A DNA stretch of 34,902 bases from an uncultured Geobacteraceae bacterium (GTDB taxonomy: Bacteria > Desulfobacterota > Desulfuromonadia > Geobacterales > Pseudopelobacteraceae). This document shows, piece after piece, positions 7,659 to 18,257 of the stretch. Made by a program: the position numbers and the translations under genes. Position 1 is the stretch's first letter; each line of letters begins with the position of its first letter. Under the pieces are notes generated by a model. It had not been told where the DNA came from. It saw only the letters and a program-made list of their open reading frames with translations, and did no database searches. The stretch lies in the NCBI GenBank assembly GCA_903930585.1, contig CAIYZD010000709.1, positions 1-34,902 of the forward strand, written 5' to 3'.

Positions 7659-8594
7659 ATGGCTGTAACAGCTGCACAGATATCTGAATTGAGAAAATCG
7701 ACCGGCGCCGGAATGCTTGACTGCAAAAAAGCGCTTGAACAGACTGACGGCAATTTCGATCAAGCGGTGGACTTCCTGCGTACAAAGGGTCTTGCCGCAG
7801 CATCAAAGAAAGCCGGTCGCGCTGCCACCGAAGGGATGGTTGCCGCCGCAGTTTCCGCAGAGTCAGATAAGGGCATTCTGCTTGAGATCAACAGCGAAAC
7901 CGACTTTGTCGCAAAAAATGACAAGTTCCAGGGTTTTGTAAAAGACATTGCAAACCATATCCTGCAGGCCAACCCTGCATCGGTTGAAGAGCTTTTCACC
8001 CAGCCGTATTGCGGCGACAACAGCAAAACCATCCAGACCATGCTGAATGAAGCTATTGCCGTCATCGGTGAAAACATGCAGATTCGCCGCTTCAGCAGCT
8101 TTGTTGTTCCGGGCGCCGGAGCAATCGGCTCTTACATTCACGCCGGCGGTAAAATCGGTGTTCTGGTAGAGGCAACCTGCGACAATGCCGCTGCTGCAAA
8201 AGATCCTGCGTTTGCCGCTTTTGTCAAAGACGTGGCTATGCATGCCGCTGCCGCTTCACCGCTGTATGTCCAGCGCAGCCAGGTCGATCCCGATGTGCTT
8301 GAACGTGAAAAAGATATTTACCGCGCCAAGGCACGTGAAACCGGCAAACCGGAAAATATCATAGAAAAAATTATCGACGGTCAGGTCAACAAGTTCTATG
8401 CCGATATATGCCTTGTCGAACAGCAGTTTGTCAAAGATACCGACAAGACCATCCAGCAACTGGCCGCAGAAACCGGCAAAGCGCTCGGCACAACGGTTAC
8501 CATTACCCGCTTTACAAAATATGCCCTTGGCGAAGGACTTGAAAAGAAAGAATCCGACTTCGCCGCAGAGGTTGCGGCAGCTGCCGGCCTCTAA
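7659..8594 (+). CDS. tsf: Translation elongation factor Ts
   Basis: 311 residues, nucleotide exchange factor that recycles EF-Tu-GDP. The N-terminal UBA-like module and the EF-Tu-contacting motif are clear: '[22 protein letters not shown]' region and '[13 protein letters not shown]', then '[14 protein letters not shown]' in the core. It is longer than the 283-residue E. coli protein, in keeping with the two-subdomain core of other long forms. AGGAGG lies 6 nt before ATG 7659. Co-transcribed with rpsB. Confidence 0.98.
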   Translation: MAVTAAQISELRKSTGAGMLDCKKALEQTDGNFDQAVDFLRTKGLAAASKKAGRAATEGMVAAAVSAESDKGILLEINSETDFVAKNDKFQGFVKDIANHILQANPASVEELFTQPYCGDNSKTIQTMLNEAIAVIGENMQIRRFSSFVVPGAGAIGSYIHAGGKIGVLVEATCDNAAAAKDPAFAAFVKDVAMHAAAASPLYVQRSQVDPDVLEREKDIYRAKARETGKPENIIEKIIDGQVNKFYADICLVEQQFVKDTDKTIQQLAAETGKALGTTVTITRFTKYALGEGLEKKESDFAAEVAAAAGL

Positions 8595-8605
8595 GCCTTT
8601 TATCG

Positions 8606-8635
8606 AAGCCGGCCTGCAATGGCCGGCTTTTTTTT
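8606..8635 (+). terminator. Strong intrinsic terminator after tsf
   Basis: A perfect 9-bp stem, AAGCCGGCC (8606-8614) with GGCCGGCTT (8621-8629), a 6-nt loop and an uninterrupted T-run to 8635. It closes the rpsB-tsf unit and separates it from pyrH, which therefore needs its own promoter; TTGGTT (8634-8639) and TATCAT (8658-8663) are a weak candidate. Confidence 0.92.
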
Positions 8636-8675
8636 GGTTTTATTCCTGACATTTAAATATCATACGTTGTTCTGA

Positions 8676-9428
<753 letters not shown>

Positions 9429-9430
9429 CC

Positions 9431-9988
9431 ATGCCAAAGAACGTTCTTGATGACATGAAGATCCATATGGAGAAAACACTGGGGGTCCTGAAAAACGAAT
9501 TTCAGAAGATCCGTACCGGACGCGCCACGACCGGCATCCTTGATTCCATCACCATTGAATATTACGGTAATACGTGCCCCCTGAGCCAGGTAGCAACCCT
9601 GGCTGTTCCGGAAGCTCGCACCATTACCATCTCCCCCTGGGAGGCCAAGATTATTCCGGTCATTGAGAAGGCCATCATGAATGCCAATATCGGCCTGACC
9701 CCATCGAACGACGGCAAGTCAATTCGCCTGAATCTTCCGCCGCTAACCGAAGAGCGTCGTAAGGAGATCGTCAAGGGACTTAAAAAGAGGGCTGAAGATG
9801 ACAAAATAGCAATTCGAAACATCCGCCGCGATGCGATTGACAAGTTGAAGAAACTGGAAAAAGATAAAGCTATTACCGAAGACGAATTAAAAAAATACGA
9901 AAAAGATGTTCAGGAAGTTACCAAAAGCTTTGAACTGAAAATGGACGAGGCCGTTGGCCATAAAGAAAAAGAGGTATTGGAAGTCTGA
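9431..9988 (+). CDS. frr: Ribosome recycling factor
   Basis: 185 residues, the standard RRF length. With EF-G it splits post-termination ribosomes. Conserved features are 'FQKIRTGRATTGILDSI', 'YYGNTCPLSQVATL', 'PEARTITISPWE', 'LTEERRKEIVKGLKKRAEDDKIAIRNIRRDA' read in parts, and the long charged three-helix bundle with 'EDELKKYEKDVQEVT'. The last base of its TGA is the first base of the uppS ATG, so uppS is translationally coupled. Confidence 0.98.
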   Translation: MPKNVLDDMKIHMEKTLGVLKNEFQKIRTGRATTGILDSITIEYYGNTCPLSQVATLAVPEARTITISPWEAKIIPVIEKAIMNANIGLTPSNDGKSIRLNLPPLTEERRKEIVKGLKKRAEDDKIAIRNIRRDAIDKLKKLEKDKAITEDELKKYEKDVQEVTKSFELKMDEAVGHKEKEVLEV

Positions 9989-10743
9989 TGACGCCGCTTG
10001 ACCCGCACAAACTTCCGGTTCATCTGGCGGTTATAATGGACGGCAATGGTCGTTGGGCTCAACAGCGCATGCTTAAACGCATCGTTGGGCATCAGCGCGG
10101 CGCCGAAACGGTTAAAATGGTGGTTGAGCAGGCATCCTTGCTTGGAATCAAATACCTGACGCTGTTTGCGTTCTCTTCGGAAAACTGGTCGAGGCCGGTA
10201 TTGGAAGTACGGGCGCTGATGACGCTGCTGAAAAAATATATCCGCCAGGAAACTGCGCGCATGATGCGCAAAAATATTCGCTACAATGTTATCGGCAATC
10301 GCAGCGATCTGCCGGACGATGTCAATGAAACCCTGAATGAAGCCATTCACAAGACCGCGGCAAACACCGGAATGGTATTGACTCTGGCACTTTCCTACGG
10401 AGGACGGCAGGAATTGTGCCGGGCAGCCGCGCACATCGCCCGTGACGCCGTAGCCGGGACGTTGTCGCCTGACGATATCACCACCGAACTGTTTGACAGT
10501 TATCTGGACACCGGCGGTCTGCCCGACCCGGATTTTCTCATCCGCACCAGCGGAGAGATGCGTATCAGCAACTTTCTCCTTTGGCAACTGGCCTATACCG
10601 AGCTTTATTTTACCGAGATAAACTGGCCCGATTTCACAATTAACGAACTTCACAAGGCGCTGGCAGACTTCCAGTCGCGTGAACGGCGTTTCGGCAGGAC
10701 CAGCGATCAGCTGACACAAAGGGGCGACTTATTAAACGACTGA
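9988..10743 (+). CDS. uppS: Isoprenyl transferase (undecaprenyl pyrophosphate synthase)
   Basis: 251 residues. Adds cis-isoprene units to farnesyl-PP to make the C55 lipid carrier for peptidoglycan and O-antigen. The catalytic signature 'HLAVIMDGNGRWAQQR' gives D18; 'LTLFAFSSENWSRP', 'LALSYGGRQEL' and 'PDPDFLIRTSGEMRISNFLLWQLAYTE' (read in parts) complete the family. It overlaps frr by 1 nt and its 3' end appears to overlap the true start of cdsA. Confidence 0.97.
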   Translation: MTPLDPHKLPVHLAVIMDGNGRWAQQRMLKRIVGHQRGAETVKMVVEQASLLGIKYLTLFAFSSENWSRPVLEVRALMTLLKKYIRQETARMMRKNIRYNVIGNRSDLPDDVNETLNEAIHKTAANTGMVLTLALSYGGRQELCRAAAHIARDAVAGTLSPDDITTELFDSYLDTGGLPDPDFLIRTSGEMRISNFLLWQLAYTELYFTEINWPDFTINELHKALADFQSRERRFGRTSDQLTQRGDLLND

Positions 10744-10757
10744 TCTCGGCGATCATC

Positions 10758-11525
10758 TTGTTGCCTGTTGTCATCCTGGTAATCCTTAAGGGGGGTACTC
10801 TTCTTCTTGCCTGCCTGTTGGCCCTCCTTTCCGCTATCGGCATCGCCGAATTCTATCGCATGGCGCTTCCGGAGCGGCATATGGAACTCCGGCTGGCGGC
10901 TTTGGCCGGATCATCACTCATTTTTATCCCATTTGCGGAGAATGACAAAATTATATTCGCCGGAATCGGTGTGCTCTTTGTCGGCTTCTCGCTCTTATTC
11001 CTGTTCCGTATCCGCACCATCGAAACCGCGGCCCGCGATGTAGCATTTGCGCTGCTGGCATTCCTGTACATCCCGTTTCTGCTGATGCATCTCGTCCAGT
11101 TGCGCCAGACCCCCTTCGGTATTCAATGGCTGTTCGTCATCATGCTGATCGTGATGACCAATGACTCGGCCGCGTATTACACCGGAAGCGCTTTTGGCAG
11201 GCACCGTCTCTACCCGCTGGTCAGCCCCAAAAAAAGTATCGAAGGGTCTATCGGAGGCCTTATCGGCAGTCTCTGCGGCGTCGTGCTGGCAAAATTCACC
11301 TTTTTTCCGCAATTGACACTTTGTGATGTCGTTGCAACCGCTCTCGTTATCGGCGTTATCGGCCAGGCTGGCGATCTGTTCGAGTCACTGCTGAAGCGCA
11401 GCTTCGGCGTAAAGGACTCCGGCACAATCATTCCGGGACATGGCGGAGTACTGGACCGAATGGACAGCATCCTGTTCGCCGCTCCGATAACCTACTATTA
11501 CGTTCTTTTCTTTTTCAGAGGCTGA
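10758..11525 (+). CDS. cdsA: Phosphatidate cytidylyltransferase (CDP-diglyceride synthase)
   Basis: A polytopic membrane enzyme that makes CDP-diacylglycerol from phosphatidate and CTP. The C-terminal signature '[20 protein letters not shown]' followed by 'DRMDS' is intact, and about seven to eight hydrophobic segments are visible. The first canonical start is TTG 10758, giving 255 residues, but it has no good ribosome-binding site. The frame stays open upstream and encodes '[14 protein letters not shown]', which looks like the usual N-terminus, beginning at ATT 10731 with AAAGGGG 6 nt upstream. The true protein may therefore be 264 residues with a rare ATT start inside uppS. dxr follows 2 nt after its stop. 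Confidence 0.93.
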   Translation: MLPVVILVILKGGTLLLACLLALLSAIGIAEFYRMALPERHMELRLAALAGSSLIFIPFAENDKIIFAGIGVLFVGFSLLFLFRIRTIETAARDVAFALLAFLYIPFLLMHLVQLRQTPFGIQWLFVIMLIVMTNDSAAYYTGSAFGRHRLYPLVSPKKSIEGSIGGLIGSLCGVVLAKFTFFPQLTLCDVVATALVIGVIGQAGDLFESLLKRSFGVKDSGTIIPGHGGVLDRMDSILFAAPITYYYVLFFFRG

Positions 11526-11527
11526 TC

Positions 11528-12688
11528 ATGAAAAACATCACCATCCTGGGTTCAACCGGATCCATCGGCGTCAGTACGCTGGATATTGTCGCGGCCCATC
11601 CTGATCGTTTCCGGATTGTTGCCATGACCGCCGGAAAAAATCTTGACCTGTTTGTCCGTCAGATCAGACAGTTTGCCCCCCGAATCGCAGTTGTAGCCTC
11701 ACAGGAGGATGTTCCCCGACTGAAGGAGCTGTGCAGCGGTCTGGACGTTACGATTATGGGCGGTGTGGAAGGACTGATAGCCGCTGCAACTGCGGATGAA
11801 ACCGAAATGGTCGTGGCTGCCATTGTCGGCGCCGCCGGACTGGTTCCAACTTCGGCAGCGATTCGTGCCCGCAAGGACATTGCGCTCGCCAACAAAGAAA
11901 CTCTGGTTACGGCCGGGCACATCTTCATGGACCTTGTTACGGAGTTCGGCGTCAGACTTTTTCCGGTTGACAGTGAACACAGCGCCATCTTTCAATCAAT
12001 TGAAGGACATCGAAGCGAAGATATTCAGAAAATAATTTTGACCGCGTCAGGGGGGCCGTTTCTGAACACTCCGGTCTCTCACCTGCCACATGTAACGGTA
12101 AGGGATGCCCTCAACCACCCCAACTGGAGTATGGGAAAGAAGATCACCATCGATTCGGCCACCATGATGAACAAGGGACTGGAAGTAATCGAAGCACGCT
12201 GGCTCTTCAAGACTCCCGTGGATAAAATTGAAGTTAATATTCACCCGCAGAGCATTATACACTCCATGGTCGAATATGTTGACGGTTGTGTGATCGCCCA
12301 ACTCGGCACTCCGGACATGAAGGCTCCCATCGCCTATGCGCTCGCCTACCCCGAACGGATTGCAACCGGCGTCAAACCACTCGACCTGACGACCTTTTCG
12401 GGGCTCACTTTTTCAAACCCCGACCACGACAAGTTCCGCTGTCTTGGACTTGCATATCGAGCCATCACATCGGGAGAAAGTATGCCGGCGGTTATGAATG
12501 CCGCCAACGAAATTGCCGTTGCCGAATTTCTTGAGGGTAACATCGGTTTTATGCAGATTGCCGAAATTATCGAACGCACTATGGCCGTTCACCCGGCCCA
12601 CAATTTGAAATCCATTGAAGAAGTATTGAAGGCCGATCTCTGGGGGAGAGAAACCGCCCACGAAATTTGTCGGGAGATGATAGGCTGA
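11528..12688 (+). CDS. dxr: 1-deoxy-D-xylulose 5-phosphate reductoisomerase
   Basis: 386 residues. Converts DXP to 2-C-methyl-D-erythritol 4-phosphate with NADPH and a divalent metal, the committed step of the MEP isoprenoid pathway that feeds UppS next door. The NADPH loop 'GSTGSIG' is at 8-14; the metal/catalytic acids are D148 and E150 in '[11 protein letters not shown]'; 'LTASGGPF', '[23 protein letters not shown]' (read in parts) and 'NAANE' are all present. rseP begins 1 nt after its stop. Confidence 0.98.
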   Translation: MKNITILGSTGSIGVSTLDIVAAHPDRFRIVAMTAGKNLDLFVRQIRQFAPRIAVVASQEDVPRLKELCSGLDVTIMGGVEGLIAAATADETEMVVAAIVGAAGLVPTSAAIRARKDIALANKETLVTAGHIFMDLVTEFGVRLFPVDSEHSAIFQSIEGHRSEDIQKIILTASGGPFLNTPVSHLPHVTVRDALNHPNWSMGKKITIDSATMMNKGLEVIEARWLFKTPVDKIEVNIHPQSIIHSMVEYVDGCVIAQLGTPDMKAPIAYALAYPERIATGVKPLDLTTFSGLTFSNPDHDKFRCLGLAYRAITSGESMPAVMNAANEIAVAEFLEGNIGFMQIAEIIERTMAVHPAHNLKSIEEVLKADLWGRETAHEICREMIG

Positions 12689-12689
12689 T

Positions 12690-13844
12690 ATGATTGTTCT
12701 CGGAAAACTATTTTATTTTATTGTCGCCCTCGGCCCATTGATTTTTGTCCACGAACTGGGGCACTTTCTCATGGCCAAGCTGTTTGGCGTGCGGGTTGAA
12801 AAATTTTCACTCGGTTTCGGTCCGAAGCTGATCGGAAAAAAGATCGGCGAAACTGAATATCTGTTGTCCGCTTTTCCTCTTGGTGGCTATGTCAAAATGT
12901 TCGGCGAAGGCGGCTACATTGAGGGGAAGGACATTCATACCTCCGGGGGAGTCGATAACGTTCCGGCCGAGGAACTGGAACTGGAAACTCTCAGGGAGAT
13001 GACGGAAGAAGAAAAGCTCCGCTCCTTTGCCCACAAACCGGTTATTGCCCGCATTGGCATTGTCATGGCTGGTCCGGTTTTTAACATGTTCTTTGCGTGG
13101 CTGATTTTCATTCTACTCTGCATGTTGGGTGTGCCGACGGTAACCGCTAAAATTGGCGAGGTCCTCAAGGATAAACCTGCCTTTAAAGCCGGCGTACAAA
13201 AAGAGGATATAATCACCGCCATCAACAACAAACCGATTTCCCAATGGGATCAGATTGCCGATACCATCGGCAGCAGTAACGGCAATCCGCTCTCTTTGAC
13301 CGTTAAGCGCGCAACCGGAGTGGTCTCGTTTACCATCACCCCGGAGCCCAGGGTATCGAAAAACCTGTTCGGTGAAAAAGTCAACTCATACGCTATCGGT
13401 GTGGCATCGGCGGGAGAAGTGGTTACCGAATATTTCGGGCCGGTTCAGGCGTTTGTCAAAGGAACCGAGCAGACCTGGAAAGTAATAAAACTGACCTTCC
13501 TGTCGCTGGTCAAAATGGCGCAACGCATTGTGCCTATGGATTCGGTCGGCGGGCCCATAATGATTGCCGACATGGCAGGTAAAATGGCCGACGCCGGAGG
13601 CGCCAGTTTCCTTGCCTTTATCGCATATATTTCCATAAACCTCGGGGTACTCAACCTGCTTCCGGTGCCGGTACTTGATGGCGGACATCTGTTGTTCTAT
13701 GTCATGGAATTAATTTTCCGCCGTCCGGTGCCGCTGAAAGTCCGTGAATATGCCCAGCAGATCGGTATGGTACTTCTGATGGGTTTGATGGTTCTTGCCT
13801 TCTACAACGATATAATCAGGTATTTCGTCAATCGTCCGGGGTAA
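12690..13844 (+). CDS. rseP: Site-2 metalloprotease RseP (regulated intramembrane proteolysis)
   Basis: 384 residues, M50 family inner-membrane zinc protease. HEXXH is at 21-25 ('VHELGHFLMAK') in the first membrane helix, and the second zinc ligand is D330 in 'PVLDGGHLL'. A PDZ domain lies at about 155-230 ('AGVQKEDIITAINNKP'). Two further hydrophobic helices are near the C-terminus. In related bacteria it cuts anti-sigma factors (envelope stress) and clears signal-peptide remnants. The dxr-rseP adjacency is widely conserved. Confidence 0.96.
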   Translation: MIVLGKLFYFIVALGPLIFVHELGHFLMAKLFGVRVEKFSLGFGPKLIGKKIGETEYLLSAFPLGGYVKMFGEGGYIEGKDIHTSGGVDNVPAEELELETLREMTEEEKLRSFAHKPVIARIGIVMAGPVFNMFFAWLIFILLCMLGVPTVTAKIGEVLKDKPAFKAGVQKEDIITAINNKPISQWDQIADTIGSSNGNPLSLTVKRATGVVSFTITPEPRVSKNLFGEKVNSYAIGVASAGEVVTEYFGPVQAFVKGTEQTWKVIKLTFLSLVKMAQRIVPMDSVGGPIMIADMAGKMADAGGASFLAFIAYISINLGVLNLLPVPVLDGGHLLFYVMELIFRRPVPLKVREYAQQIGMVLLMGLMVLAFYNDIIRYFVNRPG

Positions 13845-13866
13845 ACGGAGGAGAGGCATACGATTC

Positions 13867-14577
13867 ATGAACATTCTGGCCATAGATACAGCCACATCAT
13901 TCGCCAGCATTGCCGTCGCCGTTGACGAACGGATCGTTGCCGAAACGCTTGTCAGTACTGACCGGACACTTTCTGCCCGGCTCGTGCCTGAAATCGAACG
14001 TCTCCTGGCAACTGCCGGTCTGACCATTGCCGATATCGACCTCTTTGCCTCCTCCATCGGTCCCGGTTCTTTTACCGGTGTACGTGGCGGCGTGGCAACA
14101 ATACAAGGTCTGGCGCTGGCGGTCGGCAAACCGTGTGCGGGATTCTCTTCTCTCGCCATGCTGGCCATGAATTTTTCTCTTTCAACCACATTGATCAGCC
14201 CGATGCTCGATGCCCGCAAAAGCGAGGTGTACGCTGCGCTCTATGATTGTTCATCCGCTCTTCCCGTTTCACGCATCAATGATTGCGTTCTCCCCCCCGC
14301 GCTGTTTCTCGATCAGATAGCCGCAACCACGAGTGAACGGGTTGTTTTTGTCGGTGACGGCGCATGCCGCTATCACGATCAGATCAACGAGCGACTGGGC
14401 AACCGGGCACTTCTTGCCCCCTTCACACTTCATATTCCCCATTGCGCTAACGGAATTTTGCTGGCGCTGCATGCCTCGCAGTGCGATACATTGCTGGAGC
14501 CATCGCAACTACTGCCGCTCTATCTGCGTGCATCGGATGCTGAAATACATCTTACGGCAAAAAGAAAACTTCTCTGA
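13867..14577 (+). CDS. tsaB: tRNA t6A biosynthesis protein TsaB
   Basis: 236 residues, ASKHA-fold scaffold that with TsaD and TsaE attaches threonylcarbamoyl to A37 of ANN-decoding tRNAs. Signatures are 'MNILAIDTATSFASIAV', 'LLATAGLTIADIDLFA' and 'SIGPGSFTGVRGG'. Length is usual. The ATG at 13867 has GGAGGAGAGG 10 or more nt upstream. rimI, a common partner, does not follow; a diguanylate cyclase gene does. Confidence 0.93.
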   Translation: MNILAIDTATSFASIAVAVDERIVAETLVSTDRTLSARLVPEIERLLATAGLTIADIDLFASSIGPGSFTGVRGGVATIQGLALAVGKPCAGFSSLAMLAMNFSLSTTLISPMLDARKSEVYAALYDCSSALPVSRINDCVLPPALFLDQIAATTSERVVFVGDGACRYHDQINERLGNRALLAPFTLHIPHCANGILLALHASQCDTLLEPSQLLPLYLRASDAEIHLTAKRKLL

Positions 14578-14625
14578 CACGCCAACCATGACGTACCTGA
14601 GCATTTAGAGAAGACGGAGGAAAGT

Positions 14626-15663
14626 ATGAAAGCATTTCACCATGATTTAAGCCGCTATCTTTTGAAGATTGCATCGGGTCACATCCCTCATAAACTCCCC
14701 CCCGATATGTTATGCTATCAGGAAATTCAGGCAGTCTCGGAGAAAATGTCGTTATTATCTGATCAAATTTCACAGTTACAGACCGAATTGGCAACGTTGA
14801 ATACTACCTGTTTACGTATTTCGAAGCAGGAGCGCCTCTACCGCTCGGTATTCGATCATGCCGTGGTAGGAATCATGGTCGTGTCGCGCGACGGTAAGAT
14901 CATTAATGCCAACCAGGCGATCGAATACATGCTCGGATGCCAGTTTGATGAACTAAAAGATATGAGCACCTCCGATTTCACCCTGCCGGAAGATCATGAC
15001 ATTGATGCAAGCCAGCTTCAGGACGTCATTGAGGGGAGGCTGAACTATTATCAAATAGAGAAAAGATTTACGCGCTATGATGGCATCCTTTTTTGGAGCC
15101 TGGTAACCGTCTTTGCGGTGCGTGACGAATCGGCTTCATTATGCATAATCCACATGCTGGAAGACATCTCGGCTCGTAAATCAGCCGAAATGCAACTTGA
15201 GCAGGCAAGCACCCACGATGCCATGACCGGATTATATAATCGGGCTTACTTTGACAGAGAGTTTATCAGCCTTCAGCACAGTGTTCGGCTTCCGGTCAGC
15301 ATTATTGTGGTTGATGTTGATGGTCTCAAGCGCTTGAATGACTCGCAAGGGCATGAAGCGGGAGACCGCCTGATCAGAGGAGTCGCCTCCATCCTCAGGG
15401 AAGCGTTCAGAGGCGATGATACGGTAGCCAGGGTTGGAGGTGACGAATTCTCAATTCTTTTGCCGGAAACCGGAGCAGATGGGCTCCAGGCTGCAATTGA
15501 GCATCTCCACAAATGCAAGACGCGTTTCAATGATGCAAATCCCTCATTTCAAATCAAGTTTTCTACCGGTGCAGCCACAGCATTCAGAGGAGATGAGATC
15601 CCGGCCGCACTTAAATATGCCGATGAGAGGATGTACTCAGATAAATTACGTCACAAGGGGTGA
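14626..15663 (+). CDS. Soluble PAS-GGDEF diguanylate cyclase
   Basis: 345 residues, no membrane segment. A helical/coiled-coil N-terminus (about 30-70) is followed by one PAS domain (about 72-185: 'ERLYRSVFDHAVVGIMVVSRDGKIINANQ') and a GGDEF domain (about 190-345). The catalytic GGDEF motif is intact at 271-275, and RGDD five residues before it is a product-inhibition I-site, so it should make cyclic di-GMP from GTP under feedback control. The PAS ligand is unknown. It has a strong GGAGG site and sits 48 nt behind tsaB, so it may be carried on the envelope-gene transcript. Confidence 0.93.
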   Translation: MKAFHHDLSRYLLKIASGHIPHKLPPDMLCYQEIQAVSEKMSLLSDQISQLQTELATLNTTCLRISKQERLYRSVFDHAVVGIMVVSRDGKIINANQAIEYMLGCQFDELKDMSTSDFTLPEDHDIDASQLQDVIEGRLNYYQIEKRFTRYDGILFWSLVTVFAVRDESASLCIIHMLEDISARKSAEMQLEQASTHDAMTGLYNRAYFDREFISLQHSVRLPVSIIVVDVDGLKRLNDSQGHEAGDRLIRGVASILREAFRGDDTVARVGGDEFSILLPETGADGLQAAIEHLHKCKTRFNDANPSFQIKFSTGAATAFRGDEIPAALKYADERMYSDKLRHKG

Positions 15664-15699
15664 AACACTGATTTCAGACCACTCCGTTACCCCTCACGT

Positions 15700-15727
15700 T
15701 TGCACAATTAAACTTCCCTGCTATACT
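15700..15727 (+). promoter_or_regulatory. Sigma-70-like promoter for sucCD
   Basis: TTGCAC (15700-15705), a 16-nt spacer and TATACT (15722-15727), about 30 nt before sucC. It gives sucCD a transcript independent of the upstream cyclase gene. Confidence 0.55.
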
Positions 15728-15758
15728 CGTCATAAATCTATCCGCTGGAGTGTACCCC

Positions 15759-16928
15759 ATGAATATCCATGAGTATCAGGCCAAGGAAATTCTCAACAGC
15801 TACGGCATTCCGATCCCGCGCGGTCGCGTGGCGCTGACATCAGACCAGGTTGAACGTGCCGCCAAAATGATGGGGGGGCGCTGCGTCGTCAAGGCCCAGA
15901 TCTATGCCGGCGGTCGCGGAAAAGCAGGTGGAGTCAAGTTGATACACCATCCGGAAGAGGCCCAGGAGTATGCCAAGGAACTGTTTGGACGCTCTCTGGT
16001 TACACGGCAGACCGGCCCCGAAGGACTGAAAGTGCGACGTATCCTCGTAGAAGAAGCGGTCGAAATCGCCCGTGAGTTCTATCTTTCCATCACCCTCGAC
16101 CGCGAAAGTTCACGCTACATCCTGATCGCATCGGCCGAGGGTGGAATGGATATCGAGGAGGTTGCGAACAAAAATCCGGACAAGATTCTGACCCGCACCA
16201 TCGATCCGTTCACCGGCCTGCGCCCCTACCAGGCGCGAAAAATTGCTCTGGCGCTGGGGCTTACCGGCACAATCTGTGAAGATTGCGTTGAGCTGATCCT
16301 TAATCTGTACCGTGCCTGTCTGGAAAAAGACTGTGCCCTGATTGAAATAAATCCGTTGGTGGTGACCAAGGCCGGCTGGTTAATGGCCATGGACGCAAAA
16401 ATCACCTTCGACGAAAACGCCGTCTACCGCCACCGCGAATACCCCGACATGATGGACTACTCACAGCTCGACCCACTGGAGATCAATGCTGCCAAGTACG
16501 ACCTGGCCTATATCAAGCTCTCCGGCTCGATTGGCTGCCTGGTCAACGGCGCAGGCCTGGCAATGGCAACATTGGATGTATTAAAAGAGTTCGGCGGCGA
16601 ACCCGCCAACTTTCTGGATGTCGGTGGCGGAGCGACGCGTGAGAAAGTAGCCGAAGCGTTTAGAATCATCCTTCAGGATTGCGATGTAAAAGGAATATTC
16701 GTTAACATTTTCGGTGGCATCATGCGCTGTGACGTTATTGCACAGGGTATTATCGAAGCTGCGGCGGCTGTCGGCTGTACCCTCCCGATTGTCGTGCGCA
16801 TGGATGGCAGCCATGTGGAAGATGGCAAAAAACTGCTTCAGGAATCCGGTTTGAACGTGCAAATCGGCAAGAATCTGGGCGATGGCGCCGCCAAAATCGT
16901 ACAGATGCTGACGCAGGGGGGGAACTAG
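15759..16928 (+). CDS. sucC: Succinyl-CoA ligase (ADP-forming) beta subunit
   Basis: 389 residues from the chosen start; the family norm is about 388. Together with SucD it interconverts succinyl-CoA and succinate with ATP/ADP in the TCA cycle. The ATP-grasp domain starts '[12 protein letters not shown]', with '[19 protein letters not shown]' in its nucleotide-binding part; the C-terminal CoA-ligase domain has '[17 protein letters not shown]' and '[13 protein letters not shown]'. I start at ATG 15759 because CTGGAG lies 8 nt upstream and the N-terminus matches the family; a GTG at 15750 would overlap that ribosome-binding site. sucD follows 3 nt after the stop. Confidence 0.98.
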   Translation: MNIHEYQAKEILNSYGIPIPRGRVALTSDQVERAAKMMGGRCVVKAQIYAGGRGKAGGVKLIHHPEEAQEYAKELFGRSLVTRQTGPEGLKVRRILVEEAVEIAREFYLSITLDRESSRYILIASAEGGMDIEEVANKNPDKILTRTIDPFTGLRPYQARKIALALGLTGTICEDCVELILNLYRACLEKDCALIEINPLVVTKAGWLMAMDAKITFDENAVYRHREYPDMMDYSQLDPLEINAAKYDLAYIKLSGSIGCLVNGAGLAMATLDVLKEFGGEPANFLDVGGGATREKVAEAFRIILQDCDVKGIFVNIFGGIMRCDVIAQGIIEAAAAVGCTLPIVVRMDGSHVEDGKKLLQESGLNVQIGKNLGDGAAKIVQMLTQGGN

Positions 16929-16931
16929 GAT

Positions 16932-17861
16932 ATGTCCATACTTGTCGATAAAAAATCCAGGATTGTCGTTCAGGGTATTACCGGCCGGAGCGGTCTTTTT
17001 CACTCGAAGCAGTGCCGCGAGTACGGAACCAGCATCGTAGCGGGCGTCACCCCCGGCAAAGGGGGAATACATATCGAAGGAATTCCGGTATTCAACACCG
17101 TTGCCGAAGCGGTCAAATACACCGAGGCCAACGTGTCGATGATCTTCGTACCGCCGCCGGGCGCGGCTGATGCCATTATGGAAGTGATCGACGCCGGTAT
17201 TCCGCTGGCTGTCTGCATCACCGAGGGGATCCCGATTCGGGACATGGTGCCGGTTAAAGCGGTGCTCCTGGGAAGCTCAACCCGCCTGATCGGCCCCAAT
17301 TGTCCCGGCATCATTACACCCGGTGAATGCAAGATCGGCATCATGCCGGGGCATATCCACACGCGGGGAAAAATAGGAGTCGTCTCGCGCAGCGGTACCT
17401 TGACGTACGAAGCGGTCAAACAGCTTACGGATCTCGGTCTCGGCCAGTCCACCGGTGTCGGTATCGGCGGCGATCCGATCATCGGCATGAATTTTATCGA
17501 TGTTCTGACGCTCTTTAATCAGGATCCGGATACCGAAGGGGTATTCATGATCGGAGAGATCGGAGGTGGCGCTGAAGAAGCTGCCGCCGAGTGGATCAAG
17601 AAGAACATGACCAAGCCAGTGGCGGCCTTCATCGCCGGAGTCACCGCTCCCCCCGGCAAGCGTATGGGGCATGCGGGAGCAATCATCACCGGCGGCAAAG
17701 GAAAGGCAGGAGACAAGATCCGCATCCTGCAGGAGTGCGGTGTTGTTGTCGCCACCAGTCCGACCCGAATGGGGGAGGCGATGCTGGAAGCGCTGAAAAA
17801 TTCCGGAACAACAGTACCGAAGACGGAATACAGTCCAAGCACAGGAAAAAGTAAAAAATAA
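16932..17861 (+). CDS. sucD: Succinyl-CoA ligase alpha subunit
   Basis: 309 residues, somewhat longer than the usual 290 because of a C-terminal tail ending 'STGKSKK'. The Rossmann CoA-binding domain has '[15 protein letters not shown]' and '[20 protein letters not shown]'; the phosphohistidine is H247 in '[17 protein letters not shown]'. Forms the heterodimer or tetramer with SucC. No terminator hairpin is visible after it; the next 165 bp hold only a 22-codon ORF (17899-17967) of doubtful status and the vapBC control region. Confidence 0.98.
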   Translation: MSILVDKKSRIVVQGITGRSGLFHSKQCREYGTSIVAGVTPGKGGIHIEGIPVFNTVAEAVKYTEANVSMIFVPPPGAADAIMEVIDAGIPLAVCITEGIPIRDMVPVKAVLLGSSTRLIGPNCPGIITPGECKIGIMPGHIHTRGKIGVVSRSGTLTYEAVKQLTDLGLGQSTGVGIGGDPIIGMNFIDVLTLFNQDPDTEGVFMIGEIGGGAEEAAAEWIKKNMTKPVAAFIAGVTAPPGKRMGHAGAIITGGKGKAGDKIRILQECGVVVATSPTRMGEAMLEALKNSGTTVPKTEYSPSTGKSKK

Positions 17862-17976
17862 CATCCAAAGTCAGGCGCCGCACGAACAGGACAACATAAT
17901 GGCGATGAAAGTCGTTGGTCTGCTCGCCGGTGCCACAGCAAAATATGGACAGATCAGATCGGAGTAAATCCTTGCC

Positions 17977-18008
17977 AATATACCAAATGTAATATACCAT
18001 CGGTATAT
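17977..18008 (+). promoter_or_regulatory. Operator of the vapBC pair
   Basis: A 7-3-7 palindrome, ATATACC (17992-17998) and GGTATAT (18002-18008), lies 18 nt before vapB. Its left half is repeated as AATATACCA at 17977-17985 and 17991-17999, 14 bp apart. TTGCCA (17972-17977) could be a -35 with the -10 inside the palindrome. AbrB-type antitoxins autoregulate through such palindromes, alone and with the toxin. Confidence 0.6.
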
Positions 18009-18026
18009 ATCAGGAGGTAATCCATC

Positions 18027-18257
18027 ATGACACACACAGCCAAACTATTTATGAACGGCAGAAGTCAGGCAATACGCCTTCCTGCCGAATTTCGTTTCTC
18101 AGGCCGGGAAGTACTGATAGAGAAACATGGGGACACGGTCACACTCCGCCCTAAACCATGCGGCTGGGATGTTTTTTTTGCCCGCGCATCAAAGGTGCCC
18201 GGCGACTTTTTATCTGAACGTCAGGATGTGGTTCCTGAGGAGAGGGAGCTTTTCTGA
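18027..18257 (+). CDS. vapB: VapB-type antitoxin (AbrB/SpoVT-like DNA-binding)
   Basis: 76 residues. The N-terminal swapped-hairpin domain is recognisable by 'AKLFMNGRSQAIRLPAEFRF' and 'GREVLIEKHGDTVTLRP'; the C-terminal tail ('VVPEERELF') should thread into the toxin active site. Binds the palindromic operator in front of it and neutralises the adjacent PIN-domain nuclease. AGGAGG lies about 9 nt before ATG 18027. Its TGA shares a base with the toxin ATG, so synthesis is coupled. Confidence 0.9.
   Translation: MTHTAKLFMNGRSQAIRLPAEFRFSGREVLIEKHGDTVTLRPKPCGWDVFFARASKVPGDFLSERQDVVPEERELF

Noticed and set aside
9910-10719. A 269-codon minus-strand frame opposite frr and uppS
   Set aside because: Mirror of two conserved genes; composition follows their codon pattern in reverse.
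17899-17967. A 22-codon ORF between sucD and vapB ('MAMKVVGLLAGATAKYGQ')
   Set aside because: It has a weak AGGA site and looks protein-like, possibly a gene remnant, but I cannot identify it or exclude chance.
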